Positions 47,584 to 55,365 of a stretch of DNA of 64,000 nucleotides are shown here, piece by piece (positions within the stretch are counted from its first letter, which is position 1; every line of letters starts with the position of its first letter). The stretch comes from Ignavibacteria bacterium (GTDB lineage Bacteria > Bacteroidota > Ignavibacteria > Tepidaquicellales > Tepidaquicellaceae). The notes beneath the pieces are model-generated. The model did not search any database, was not told the DNA's origin, and saw only the letters and a program-made list of their open reading frames with translations. The translations under genes were made by a program, and so were the position numbers. Where the stretch lies: assembly GCA_019187405.1 (NCBI GenBank), contig JABAQZ010000004.1, positions 62,001 to 126,000 on the forward strand. The letters run 5' to 3'.

Positions 47584-48183
47584 TTAATCAGTGATTTTAT
47601 CTGAGCCGGTATTAATAAACGGACTGTCAAAAACGGTAGGTTCCGGCCGATCAAATTCTCTTAGAAATGTTCTCCTCAAATTTCCCCAGTTATGTTTAAT
47701 GTGTTTACTTGCATCAATTCTCTTTTCGGGTGAGATTTCTTTATATCCAAGTTCAGAAATGATACTGTAAATTGATTTTAAAGATTCAAAAGGATAATGA
47801 CCGATGCTGCTTTCATTTTCATCGATATTCTTATACACGCCTCGGACTTCATCAATTGATTTGCTGAGCAGAATGAGAGTCTTTTCGTATTCTTCTTTTT
47901 CAGGATTCGATAATTGCGTATATTGAATGGCTGAATTTACTGATTCAATCAGATTTGACCAGAGCTGGCGAAGCGCGAGCATATAGCTTGAACGTCTTTG
48001 AAAACAATAACCCAGATAAGCTGCCGGCAGCGCGATAATAAACGGGATGAAGTCTCTAAAAACTGCGTAATTAATTTTTTTCTCGGTATTGTCATTGAGA
48101 TAAACTATAATGCCTACGACGACAGCCGCTGCATAAATCGAAATTACTAATATAATTGTTGTTTTAAGTTGTTTCCTTGTCAT
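47584..48183 (-). CDS. Hypothetical two-TM membrane protein
   Basis: A 199-residue protein with two N-terminal TM segments (IILVISIYAAAVVVGIIVYL and FIPFIIALPAAYLGYCFQ) separated by a short loop, then ~125 residues of soluble helical sequence (LWSNLIESVNSAIQYTQLSN...). No family is recognised. It lies 139 bases upstream of the DUF4062-STAND gene on the same strand and is divergent from response regulator 2. With the STAND gene and the lipoprotein gene it may form a three-gene cassette: membrane protein, switch ATPase, lipoprotein. A role as membrane effector or tether is conjecture from position and topology only. Confidence 0.65.
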   Translation of the reverse strand: MTRKQLKTTIILVISIYAAAVVVGIIVYLNDNTEKKINYAVFRDFIPFIIALPAAYLGYCFQRRSSYMLALRQLWSNLIESVNSAIQYTQLSNPEKEEYEKTLILLSKSIDEVRGVYKNIDENESSIGHYPFESLKSIYSIISELGYKEISPEKRIDASKHIKHNWGNLRRTFLREFDRPEPTVFDSPFINTGSDKITD

Positions 48184-48331
48184 GAATCAGATTAAAATTT
48201 CACTTTGATGCAAAGATACAAATGTTAAAGAGAATATTGAAGTGTTGATTTTGAGATTAGTTAAGATTATAGTTTGCGGTATTAATTTGAAAATCAGAAT
48301 CTGCTTAATTATTTTTGGATAAATTAAATAA

Positions 48332-48988
48332 ATGCCTGAACAAATAAAAATAGTTATTGCTGACGATCATCCTCTTTTCAGAAGCGGACTGAAGCAGCTG
48401 CTGGAAAAGGAAGATTTTATTAAAGTAACCGGCGAGACTGATAACGGCAACAAAGCAATTGAATTGATTAATGAAAGAATGCCGGATATTGCTATACTTG
48501 ATATTGATATGCCGGGGAAAACGGGCATAGAAGTTATGAGAGAACTGAAAAATACGAAGACAAAAATTATTTTTCTGACAATGTATGCCGAAGAAGATAT
48601 ATTTGATGAAGCAATAACACTTGGAGTAAAGGGCTATGTTTTAAAAGACAGCGCGGTAAATGACATACTGGACTGCATTAAAAAGGTTTCGGATAACGAT
48701 TATTATCTGAGTCCTTCTGTTTCCAACTTCCTGGTGAACAGAAGAAAACGAATCAGCGAACTAAAGAGATCCAATCCTTTCCTCGATAAGCTGACGGCAA
48801 CTGAAAAGAAAATCTTAAAATTTATTTCGGAGAATAAGACCAGCAGGGAAATTGCCGATACACTGTTTTTAAGTCCGAGGACAATTGAAAATCACAGAAC
48901 TAACATAAGCAATAAACTCAATTTAAAAGGAAGTCACAGTCTGCTGAAATTTGCCATCGAAAACAAATCGCTGTTAAGTTCCGAATAA
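48332..48988 (+). CDS. NarL/FixJ-type response regulator 2
   Basis: A 218-residue response regulator, a close paralogue of the one at 40210. Its receiver has Asp11-Asp12, phospho-acceptor Asp57 (AILDIDMPGKTG) and the Lys of GYVLKDSA. Its LuxR/GerE domain reads LTATEKKILKFISENKTSRE ... SPRTIENHRTNISNKLNLKG. Stretches such as DEDIFDEA/EEDIFDEA and YVLKDSAV are shared with regulator 1. No kinase gene adjoins it. It is divergent from the two-TM protein gene and could be a second output of the paired kinases or a duplicated regulator with new targets. Confidence 0.94.
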   Translation: MPEQIKIVIADDHPLFRSGLKQLLEKEDFIKVTGETDNGNKAIELINERMPDIAILDIDMPGKTGIEVMRELKNTKTKIIFLTMYAEEDIFDEAITLGVKGYVLKDSAVNDILDCIKKVSDNDYYLSPSVSNFLVNRRKRISELKRSNPFLDKLTATEKKILKFISENKTSREIADTLFLSPRTIENHRTNISNKLNLKGSHSLLKFAIENKSLLSSE

Positions 48989-49248
48989 ATCCAATCGCAA
49001 TTATCAATCTCATAAATTAAGATTCCCAAACTATTGGAAATGTCGAATCTGATAAATAATCATTCGTTTAATAAATTTTAATGAAACATTATTAATAAAT
49101 GCAAACCCTGAATTTTAAGTAAACTCACCTATATATAAAGGGTAAGCAAATTTATTCTAAAGGCAGAAAGATTGCGCTATTTTTGAACAGAAACATTTAA
49201 CAATGTTCTTACCAAAATTACCGCAGACAAGCCGCTCAACATTACACT

Positions 49249-49303
49249 TCGAATTTCAATTCGAGAACAATTGCTTCTTTCCGGAAGTCCTGGAAAGAAG
49301 CAA
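49249..49303. promoter_or_regulatory. Two tandem hairpins upstream of ahcY
   Basis: Hairpin 1 is TCGAATT/AATTCGA (49249-49264) with a 2-base spacer. Hairpin 2 is TTGCTTCTTTCC (49271-49282) paired perfectly with GGAAAGAAGCAA (49292-49303) around nine bases. There is no T run, so a terminator is unlikely. They lie 170-220 bases before the ahcY start and could be a leader-RNA structure or a REP-like element. I do not recognise the SAH or SAM riboswitch consensus. Confidence 0.4.
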
Positions 49304-49458
49304 CTGCACTTCTTTCTCACAGAAATCGCATATTGTTTTAATAAATAATAAGGAAAGTTAAAAAAATACATAAGCATTTTAGTAAATTAGACGTTAAATA
49401 ATTGATTTCTTTAAAAATTTAATTGTCTTATCTTGTATCCTAAAAATTTATAAATTTT

Positions 49459-49464
49459 AAGGAG
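49459..49464 (+). promoter_or_regulatory. Ribosome binding site fixing the ahcY TTG start
   Basis: AAGGAG lies seven bases before TTG at 49472. Confidence 0.7.
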
Positions 49465-49471
49465 ATTTAAT

Positions 49472-50797
49472 TTGACAACTGCAACATCAGAAAAAACAAA
49501 ATACATACCTCATAAAGTTAAAGACCTTTCATTAGCTGAATGGGGAAGAAAAGAAATCAGGCTTGCCGAAGCAGAAATGCCGGGATTAATGTCAATCAGA
49601 GAAGAGTATAAATCCAAAAAACCTCTAAAAGGCGCAAGGATAGCGGGATGTCTCCACATGACAATTCAGACAGCAGTACTTATTGAGACATTGAAGGAAC
49701 TCGGAGCTGAAGTAACATGGTCTTCATGCAATATTTTTTCTACACAGGATCATGCTGCTGCTGCAATAGCAGCCGCGGGAATCCCGGTTTATGCATGGAA
49801 AGGCATGAATGAAGATGAGTTTAATTGGTGTATTGAGCAGACATTGTTTTTTGGTCCGGAAAGAAAACCATTAAACATGATACTTGATGACGGAGGTGAT
49901 TTGACAAATATGGTTTTTGATAATTATCCGGAGCTTATTTCAGAAATAAAAGGTCTCTCTGAAGAAACTACAACAGGCGTTCACAGACTTTATGAAAGGA
50001 TGAAGAAAGGCACGCTTCCGATTCCTGCCATAAATGTTAATGATTCAGTTACAAAGTCAAAATTTGACAACAAATACGGCTGTAAAGAATCCTGCGTAGA
50101 TGCGATAAGAAGAGCTACCGATATAATGATGGCGGGAAAAATAGCTGTTGTTGCGGGATATGGTGATGTAGGAAAAGGTTCGGCTCAGTCACTCAGAGGA
50201 GCCGGTGCAAGAGTAATGATAACCGAGATCGATCCTATATGTGCGCTTCAGGCAGCAATGGACGGATATCAGGTTATTACAATGGATGAAGCTTCAAAGA
50301 TTGCAGATATATTTGTAACTGCAACAGGAAATTTCAGAATCATTACTGACAGGCATTTTAAAAACATGAAGGACAAAGCAATTGTTTGCAACATTGGTCA
50401 TTTTGATAATGAAATTGACATGGCATGGCTGAATGAAAATTTTGGTAAGACAAAGGATACCATTAAACCGCAGGTAGATATTTATAAAGTTGACGGAAAG
50501 GAAATAATTATTCTTGCAGAAGGCAGGCTTGTCAATCTTGGATGTGCGATGGGACACCCTTCTTTTGTAATGTCAAATTCATTTACAAATCAGGTGCTTG
50601 CTCAGATCGAGCTTTGGAATAATTCCGAGAATTATGAAAACAAAGTATATGTATTGCCGAAGCATCTCGATGAGAAAGTAGCAAGACTACATCTTGATAA
50701 AATCGGCGCAAAGCTTGAGAAACTTACTCAGGAACAGGCGGATTACATTGGAGTTACGATTGATGGACCGTATAAGACGGAACTATACAGATATTAA
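49472..50797 (+). CDS. ahcY: S-adenosylhomocysteine hydrolase
   Basis: A 441-residue adenosylhomocysteinase, which splits S-adenosylhomocysteine reversibly into adenosine and homocysteine and keeps methylation running. Visible signatures are [36 protein letters not shown], the NAD-binding [35 protein letters not shown], and a C-terminal [20 protein letters not shown] ending in YKTELYRY. The start is a TTG preceded by AAGGAG. The gene stands alone; adenosine released here is chemically the substrate type of the adenosine-deaminase-like domain encoded at 51.5 kb, but that domain lacks its catalytic residues. Confidence 0.96.
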   Translation: MTTATSEKTKYIPHKVKDLSLAEWGRKEIRLAEAEMPGLMSIREEYKSKKPLKGARIAGCLHMTIQTAVLIETLKELGAEVTWSSCNIFSTQDHAAAAIAAAGIPVYAWKGMNEDEFNWCIEQTLFFGPERKPLNMILDDGGDLTNMVFDNYPELISEIKGLSEETTTGVHRLYERMKKGTLPIPAINVNDSVTKSKFDNKYGCKESCVDAIRRATDIMMAGKIAVVAGYGDVGKGSAQSLRGAGARVMITEIDPICALQAAMDGYQVITMDEASKIADIFVTATGNFRIITDRHFKNMKDKAIVCNIGHFDNEIDMAWLNENFGKTKDTIKPQVDIYKVDGKEIIILAEGRLVNLGCAMGHPSFVMSNSFTNQVLAQIELWNNSENYENKVYVLPKHLDEKVARLHLDKIGAKLEKLTQEQADYIGVTIDGPYKTELYRY

Positions 50798-50846
50798 TGT
50801 TCAATGTTTAATGTGTAGATATTTTTGAAAAATTAATTATGATACG

Positions 50847-51218
50847 ATGGAAAAGAAAAATATTGTCAGAGAAAAGAGATATAAATTCTCTTTAAGAAAT
50901 ATAGCATTAAATAAGCTTCTTAATGAAAATAAAGTGGATTTAATACTATAAAGGCAGGTTCTGAGATTTGGTACATCGATAGTATCCAACATAGAGGAAG
51001 CAATTGGTGGAATATCTAAAAAGGATTTTATTAACAAAAAATTCATTTCTTATAAAGAAGCTAGAGAAAAACATTATTGGAAAAGATTATAAATGGACTC
51101 AAAATATATTGAAAGAGACATAGCCGAGTCTTTGCTAATTGATTGTGAAGAATTAATCAAAATTACTGGAAAGATAATTTCATCATCCAGAAAAAGTCAA
51201 TTGAACAATGCTAAATGA
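50847..51218 (+). pseudogene. Four-helix-bundle protein (S23/bAvd-like), broken by two in-frame stops
   Basis: From ATG 50847 to TGA 51216 a 123-codon frame is interrupted by exactly two TAA codons (50949-50951 and directly before ATG 51093) and no frameshift. The translated parts read RQVLRFGTSIVSNIEEAIGG, ISKKDFINKKFISYKEAREK, HYWKRL, and LLIDCEELIKITGKIISSSR. This is the consensus of four-helix-bundle proteins related to 23S rRNA intervening-sequence proteins and to the accessory Avd of diversity-generating retroelements. The wording is otherwise near-intact, so the loss is recent. No reverse transcriptase or rRNA is nearby. Small decayed AATTGAACATTG repeats flank its right side. Confidence 0.75.
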
Positions 51219-51256
51219 ACGCTGTTAATTGAACATTGATAATTGATAATTGAAAA

Positions 51257-51329
51257 GCTGGTGTAGCTCAGCTGGTAGAGCAGCTGATTCGTAATCAGCA
51301 GGTCAGGAGTTCAAGTCTCCTCACCAGCT
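51257..51329 (+). tRNA. tRNA-Thr(CGT)
   Basis: The cloverleaf fits. Acceptor arms are GCTGGTG and CACCAGC, the D-arm GCTC...GAGC, and the anticodon stem GCTGA/TCAGC has loop TTCGTAA, giving anticodon CGT (codon ACG). The T-arm is GGAG...CTCC with TTCAAGT. The 3' CCA is not encoded. A hairpin terminator follows at once. Confidence 0.92.
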
Positions 51330-51336
51330 CTTACTG

Positions 51337-51374
51337 AAAGCCCGGGAATTTTACAATATTCCGGGCTTTTTTAT
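51337..51374 (+). terminator. Rho-independent terminator after tRNA-Thr
   Basis: AAAGCCCGGGAAT and ATTCCGGGCTTT pair with one bulged base around an AT loop and are followed by Ts, eight bases after the tRNA. Confidence 0.85.
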
Positions 51375-51511
51375 TTTGCAAAATTTAAAAAAGATTAATT
51401 TGCATTAAAGATTTTTTTTTGCAAATTTTAATTCCGTAAATGACAGTAATTAAAATAATTGATATATCTCTTAAAATTAATTATTATAATGTGAAATAAA
51501 TTTAATCAGCA

Positions 51512-54241
51512 TTGGCTTTTCAAACTCAATTGTTATTTTATCTCGAGTTTTCTGTATACCTCATTCTGTTATTGTTGATAATTGTAAAAACTAAACGGCA
51601 GGAATCTGCTTTATTTTGGTTTGCAGCAACGATATGTATTATGTTTTTTGTAATATCTTTTAAAGAAGTATTTAACAACCTCGATACAGTCGGACATGAT
51701 TTTTATGCTTATTATCGCGCTACTTTTGATTTTAATTCCGGAATAAATCCTTATCTCGATAGAACGTTTCTTCAATACAGATACTTCCCGGTTACATTAT
51801 ACTTTTTCAAGTTCTTTACAATGTTTGAGTACTCCGAAAGTCTGAGATTATTTTTGCTTCTTAAGATTTTTATTTTTTTCTTAACCATTACCTTTTGGGT
51901 CTTATTTGTATTTGTTGATTACAAGTTAAAAACTTTTTTTGTCCTGATATCTACTTTCGGTTTTAAATATGCTCTCTTTATAGATTTTAATTCGGGAAAC
52001 ATTACCGTGTTTGAATTATTTGCCCTTTCACTGGCATTTATACTTCTTTTAAGGAACAAAATAATTTTATATTGTCTCATAATAATCATACTTGCTTTGT
52101 TTAAAGTACAGCTGATTGCATTTATTTTCATTCCTCTCATTAAGTTCGAAAGAAAAAACGCAATTATTATTTTTACTGCTCTGATTTCATGTGTAATCCT
52201 TTTTGCTGCTTATTATATTTTTGAACCTGCTCTTACAAAAGCCTATATAAATCAGATAAACACTGCTCTTGACGAAAAAGGATTATACTGGCCAAACATG
52301 GGTTCGCTTCAGCTCATTAATACTTTCATAGTTCCTAAATTAAAACCTGTTTTGAGTTTTTCTCATTTGAATTACTTTGTTTATATCTTATGGCTGACAA
52401 TCATTACGGCTTTTTCACTATTTATCATTAAGAATACAAATAAAAAAGCGCCGCTTAATATTTTGATTTCTTATTTTGTTATTGTATATGCATTGACTGT
52501 CCCGAGATTACAAGATTATACATATCTGTTAATGATAGTTCCATCAGTTTTTGTTATCCAATATTGTCTATCAAACAAAATTTTAAAATCCCTTCTTTGC
52601 CTGCTGATATGCACCGGATTGTTAGGATATTACCTTCCGGTTATTGTTGTTTTAATCTTATATGCTTTATGTCTAATATTCTTTTACAGGGTATCATCCG
52701 GTAAAATTAGTTTGGAAGATCAGCTTACTGAAATTGATAAATCCGGAAAGTGGATTTCACATGTTTCAAATAGCCGCAGATCAAAATCAAGACGACTCAT
52801 ATTTGCAAGTCTAACGGCATTTTATATAATTTCACTTTCTATTGTTTACATTAATATTCCAAAGTCAGTTATCTTTCCATATAATTCTCCATTAGACAAA
52901 AAAGAGCTGGAAGTTTCCAAACTTCTTTCAACCTTACATACTGATTTTTTGAATATTGCAGGTACTGATTTTCTTTTGACAAATAATTTTTATGCTTATA
53001 GGGAAATGATCGATACGAGCCGTATAATCGGGATTTTTAAAACTATGCCAAAAGGAGGGCTTCTGAATCTTCATGCGTTTGCAGGTAACAAAGCTGAATG
53101 GATTGTGAAAAATCTGACTTATATGGATAACTCTTATATTTATATTCAAAATGATAAAGTTCAAACTTATGGTTCGATGATGTTTTTTAATAATGATTCT
53201 GTTCCTGACGGATGGAGAAGTATTAAAGAACTCAGAGAGACGGGACAAGTAACCGATGATTCTTTGAGCAGATTGCTGATTGTAAATGAAACTTTCGTTG
53301 ACAGCAGCGAAATTAATAAACAATATGAAGATGTAATTAACCGGCTCGGATTAATTTATTATGAACCTGCATTCAAAAAATTCACCCGATCTCTTTTTGA
53401 ATCGCTTATCGAAGACGGCATTCAGTATGTTGAATTAAGAGCTGACCTTTCGCGGGTTTATGATTTAACCGGTAAAAAATACAAACCAGAGGAAGTGTTG
53501 TTGATTTATAAAGAAATTATTGATGAAGCAAAAATCAGACATCCTGAGTTTAATGCAAAAATAATTTATTCATCCGACAAAGAAATGGATGAAGAAACAG
53601 TCAGACAGAATTTATTTACTTCTTTGGAATTAAGAAAAAAATATCCTGATATTTTTGCGGGATTCGGATATGACGTTGGTAATGAGAATAAAAAAATTAA
53701 TTCAGCTTTTCCCGGACAGTTTACAAAAGTGGATTCCGCCGAAAGCAATATGGAATTTAAACTTCCATATTTTTTTGATTTCAGCGGTGCAGCATCTCAG
53801 GATTACGAAATTATTGGTAATGTTTTGAAACTGAATCCAAAAAGGATCGCAAACATATTTAATTTATCATCTTATCCCGAACTTGAACTTGAAGTAAAGG
53901 ATAAACATATTACTGTTGAAGCCTGTCCTATAAGCAATCTGCTGCATGGATTTGTAAATGATCTCAGACTTCATCCTGCAGGAGGATATTTAACAGGAGA
54001 TTTGCCTGTTACAATAAATTCAGGAAATCCGATGTTGAATAATTATAATGGTCTTACGTATGATTACTTTGCAGTTTATATGGCATGGGGACTTGATCTT
54101 TCAGCACTGAAAAATCTTATTCTAAATTCACTCAATTATTCAAGCATGAATGAAGATGATAAAAAAGATGCCGTAAATTATTTTAATGAAAAGTGGGATA
54201 AATTTATTAATGAACTTTATAGTTCATTAAATGCGAGATGA
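51512..54241 (+). CDS. Fusion: polytopic GT87-like membrane domain + catalytically altered adenosine-deaminase (ADGF-like) domain
   Basis: A 909-residue protein from TTG 51512. Residues ~8-395 are polytopic, with about 10-11 hydrophobic helices and a GHDFYAYYRATFDFNSGINP loop near residue 61, resembling DUF2029/GT87 mannosyltransferases. One more TM lies at 429-447. Residues ~465-905 match the ADGF/CECR1 type of adenosine deaminase (IEDGIQYVELRAD, VEACPISNLLHGFVNDLRLH, LTYDYFAVYMAWGLDL). Every metal or catalytic position I can align is changed: HxH is Asn519-Leu-His521, HAGE is DFSG (756-759), the IGHG His is Asn781, and SDDP is SGNP (837-840). This suggests a binding or regulatory pseudo-enzyme on a membrane carrier. 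The GT call is weaker than the ADGF call. Confidence 0.78.
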   Translation: MAFQTQLLFYLEFSVYLILLLLIIVKTKRQESALFWFAATICIMFFVISFKEVFNNLDTVGHDFYAYYRATFDFNSGINPYLDRTFLQYRYFPVTLYFFKFFTMFEYSESLRLFLLLKIFIFFLTITFWVLFVFVDYKLKTFFVLISTFGFKYALFIDFNSGNITVFELFALSLAFILLLRNKIILYCLIIIILALFKVQLIAFIFIPLIKFERKNAIIIFTALISCVILFAAYYIFEPALTKAYINQINTALDEKGLYWPNMGSLQLINTFIVPKLKPVLSFSHLNYFVYILWLTIITAFSLFIIKNTNKKAPLNILISYFVIVYALTVPRLQDYTYLLMIVPSVFVIQYCLSNKILKSLLCLLICTGLLGYYLPVIVVLILYALCLIFFYRVSSGKISLEDQLTEIDKSGKWISHVSNSRRSKSRRLIFASLTAFYIISLSIVYINIPKSVIFPYNSPLDKKELEVSKLLSTLHTDFLNIAGTDFLLTNNFYAYREMIDTSRIIGIFKTMPKGGLLNLHAFAGNKAEWIVKNLTYMDNSYIYIQNDKVQTYGSMMFFNNDSVPDGWRSIKELRETGQVTDDSLSRLLIVNETFVDSSEINKQYEDVINRLGLIYYEPAFKKFTRSLFESLIEDGIQYVELRADLSRVYDLTGKKYKPEEVLLIYKEIIDEAKIRHPEFNAKIIYSSDKEMDEETVRQNLFTSLELRKKYPDIFAGFGYDVGNENKKINSAFPGQFTKVDSAESNMEFKLPYFFDFSGAASQDYEIIGNVLKLNPKRIANIFNLSSYPELELEVKDKHITVEACPISNLLHGFVNDLRLHPAGGYLTGDLPVTINSGNPMLNNYNGLTYDYFAVYMAWGLDLSALKNLILNSLNYSSMNEDDKKDAVNYFNEKWDKFINELYSSLNAR

Positions 54242-54469
54242 ATTCTTTTATAATTTTATTTTGGAAAAAAGATTTGCCGGTTCAAAAAAAAATAAGTATA
54301 TAATAAAGGTGTGAGTATTTTTTGATTGTATTATTAAGATAGGTTTAAAATACATAATTACTTTCAGAATGAAAAAAAAATTTTAATGTTACTGGTTTCT
54401 TATGTTTAACTATGGCTTTAGTGAAAGCAATATCCGGATAAAGATTGTTAAATGCAGAATTAATAGAAA

Positions 54470-55165
54470 TTAGAAAAGTTTTTGTTCCGGAAGGAATTTA
54501 CCCGTTCCGATAATATCGACTTTTTGCAAAAACTCTTCGAAAGTATTTGAAAAAGGGAAATTTGCCTCAGGTATCTTTGCGCCGAGAAAATTGCAGAGAG
54601 GTTTCCACCCATCGGATGGATTAAAAAGAAGCAGTCTTTTTGAAGGAATTTTTTTAATGACATTTTCCGTATGAGATTCAAACTTTGCTATAATCTTTTT
54701 TTTGTCTTTAAGATTTGTTCCGAATTCCAGCTTCATTAGTTTTCTGTTATATATTAAAACAGGCAGCCGGCGTCTGATCTCTTTGCTAAACATATACATT
54801 GAAGCAAACTTCAGGATTCTTTTGACCGGGAGGTTGTTTGCCATAAAGATTGTCTTGTAAGCGCTTTCATACCATTCATGCGGATCTCTTAAAGTGTGAA
54901 TGATCTTTGCATCAGAATAATATTCAGACAGCTGCCGGAAATATCTTGCAACGGGATAGTCAACTGCAGATTTATATCCCTCAAACAGTTTATTCCATTT
55001 TACCATTTCGCCTTTTTCAGCTTTATTAAAAAAATACAAGCCTTCGGGTTTTTGAAAAAGTTCAGACATGTGATAACACCTTCCGAAACCGAGATGTTCA
55101 AGAGCAAGCTTGAGTGTGAATGTTCCTGTCCTGCCAAGACCTGTACCTAAAATTTCAATGGACAT
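54470..55165 (-). CDS. Sulfotransferase family protein
   Basis: A 231-residue P-loop sulfotransferase of the short Sulfotransfer_4-like type. The 5'-phosphosulfate loop reads EILGTGLGRTGTFTLKLALE at the N-terminus, and the 3'-phosphate-binding segment AKIIHTLRDPHEWYESAY lies near residues 88-105. Such enzymes move sulfate from PAPS to hydroxyl or amino groups of lipids, glycans or small molecules; the acceptor is not predictable. The length (~230) is normal for the group. It starts at ATG 55163-55165, reads leftwards and converges on the membrane-ADGF fusion, with 228 bases between the stops. No PAPS synthesis genes are in the window. Confidence 0.85.
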   Translation of the reverse strand: MSIEILGTGLGRTGTFTLKLALEHLGFGRCYHMSELFQKPEGLYFFNKAEKGEMVKWNKLFEGYKSAVDYPVARYFRQLSEYYSDAKIIHTLRDPHEWYESAYKTIFMANNLPVKRILKFASMYMFSKEIRRRLPVLIYNRKLMKLEFGTNLKDKKKIIAKFESHTENVIKKIPSKRLLLFNPSDGWKPLCNFLGAKIPEANFPFSNTFEEFLQKVDIIGTGKFLPEQKLF

Positions 55166-55365
55166 CTAATTGAAAATAAAAATTAAAACTTAATTCGAAA
55201 ATCAAAACAGTATCTGAAAAATATACAATAGTTTGTATTTTCAAAATTAACTGTAATTAAACAATTCAAATATATATCTTGTTAAAAAATTTAACTATTA
55301 ACAAATAAATTCAGCCGGATAAGTAATCTTATTCAGCAATTCATTTATTTAAAGGAGTAAATTCA

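Larger units (their letters stand above)
48989..49471. other. Intergenic region with hairpins before ahcY
   Basis: About 480 bases with no supported gene. The left part is AT-rich and featureless. From 49230 a less AT-rich patch with two consecutive hairpins appears, then AT-rich sequence resumes up to the ahcY ribosome binding site. Confidence 0.5.

Noticed and set aside
49177-49377. Leftward open frame spanning the hairpins
   Set aside because: Short, no recognisable sequence, and it coincides with palindromic DNA rather than coding structure.
49249-49471. SAH or SAM riboswitch before ahcY
   Set aside because: The two hairpins are simple stem-loops, and I could not match the conserved core of known SAH or SAM riboswitch classes; left as an unnamed element.
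50949-51092. Stop-codon recoding (TAA read as sense)
   Set aside because: TAA is the normal stop of many intact genes here, so two nonsense mutations are simpler.
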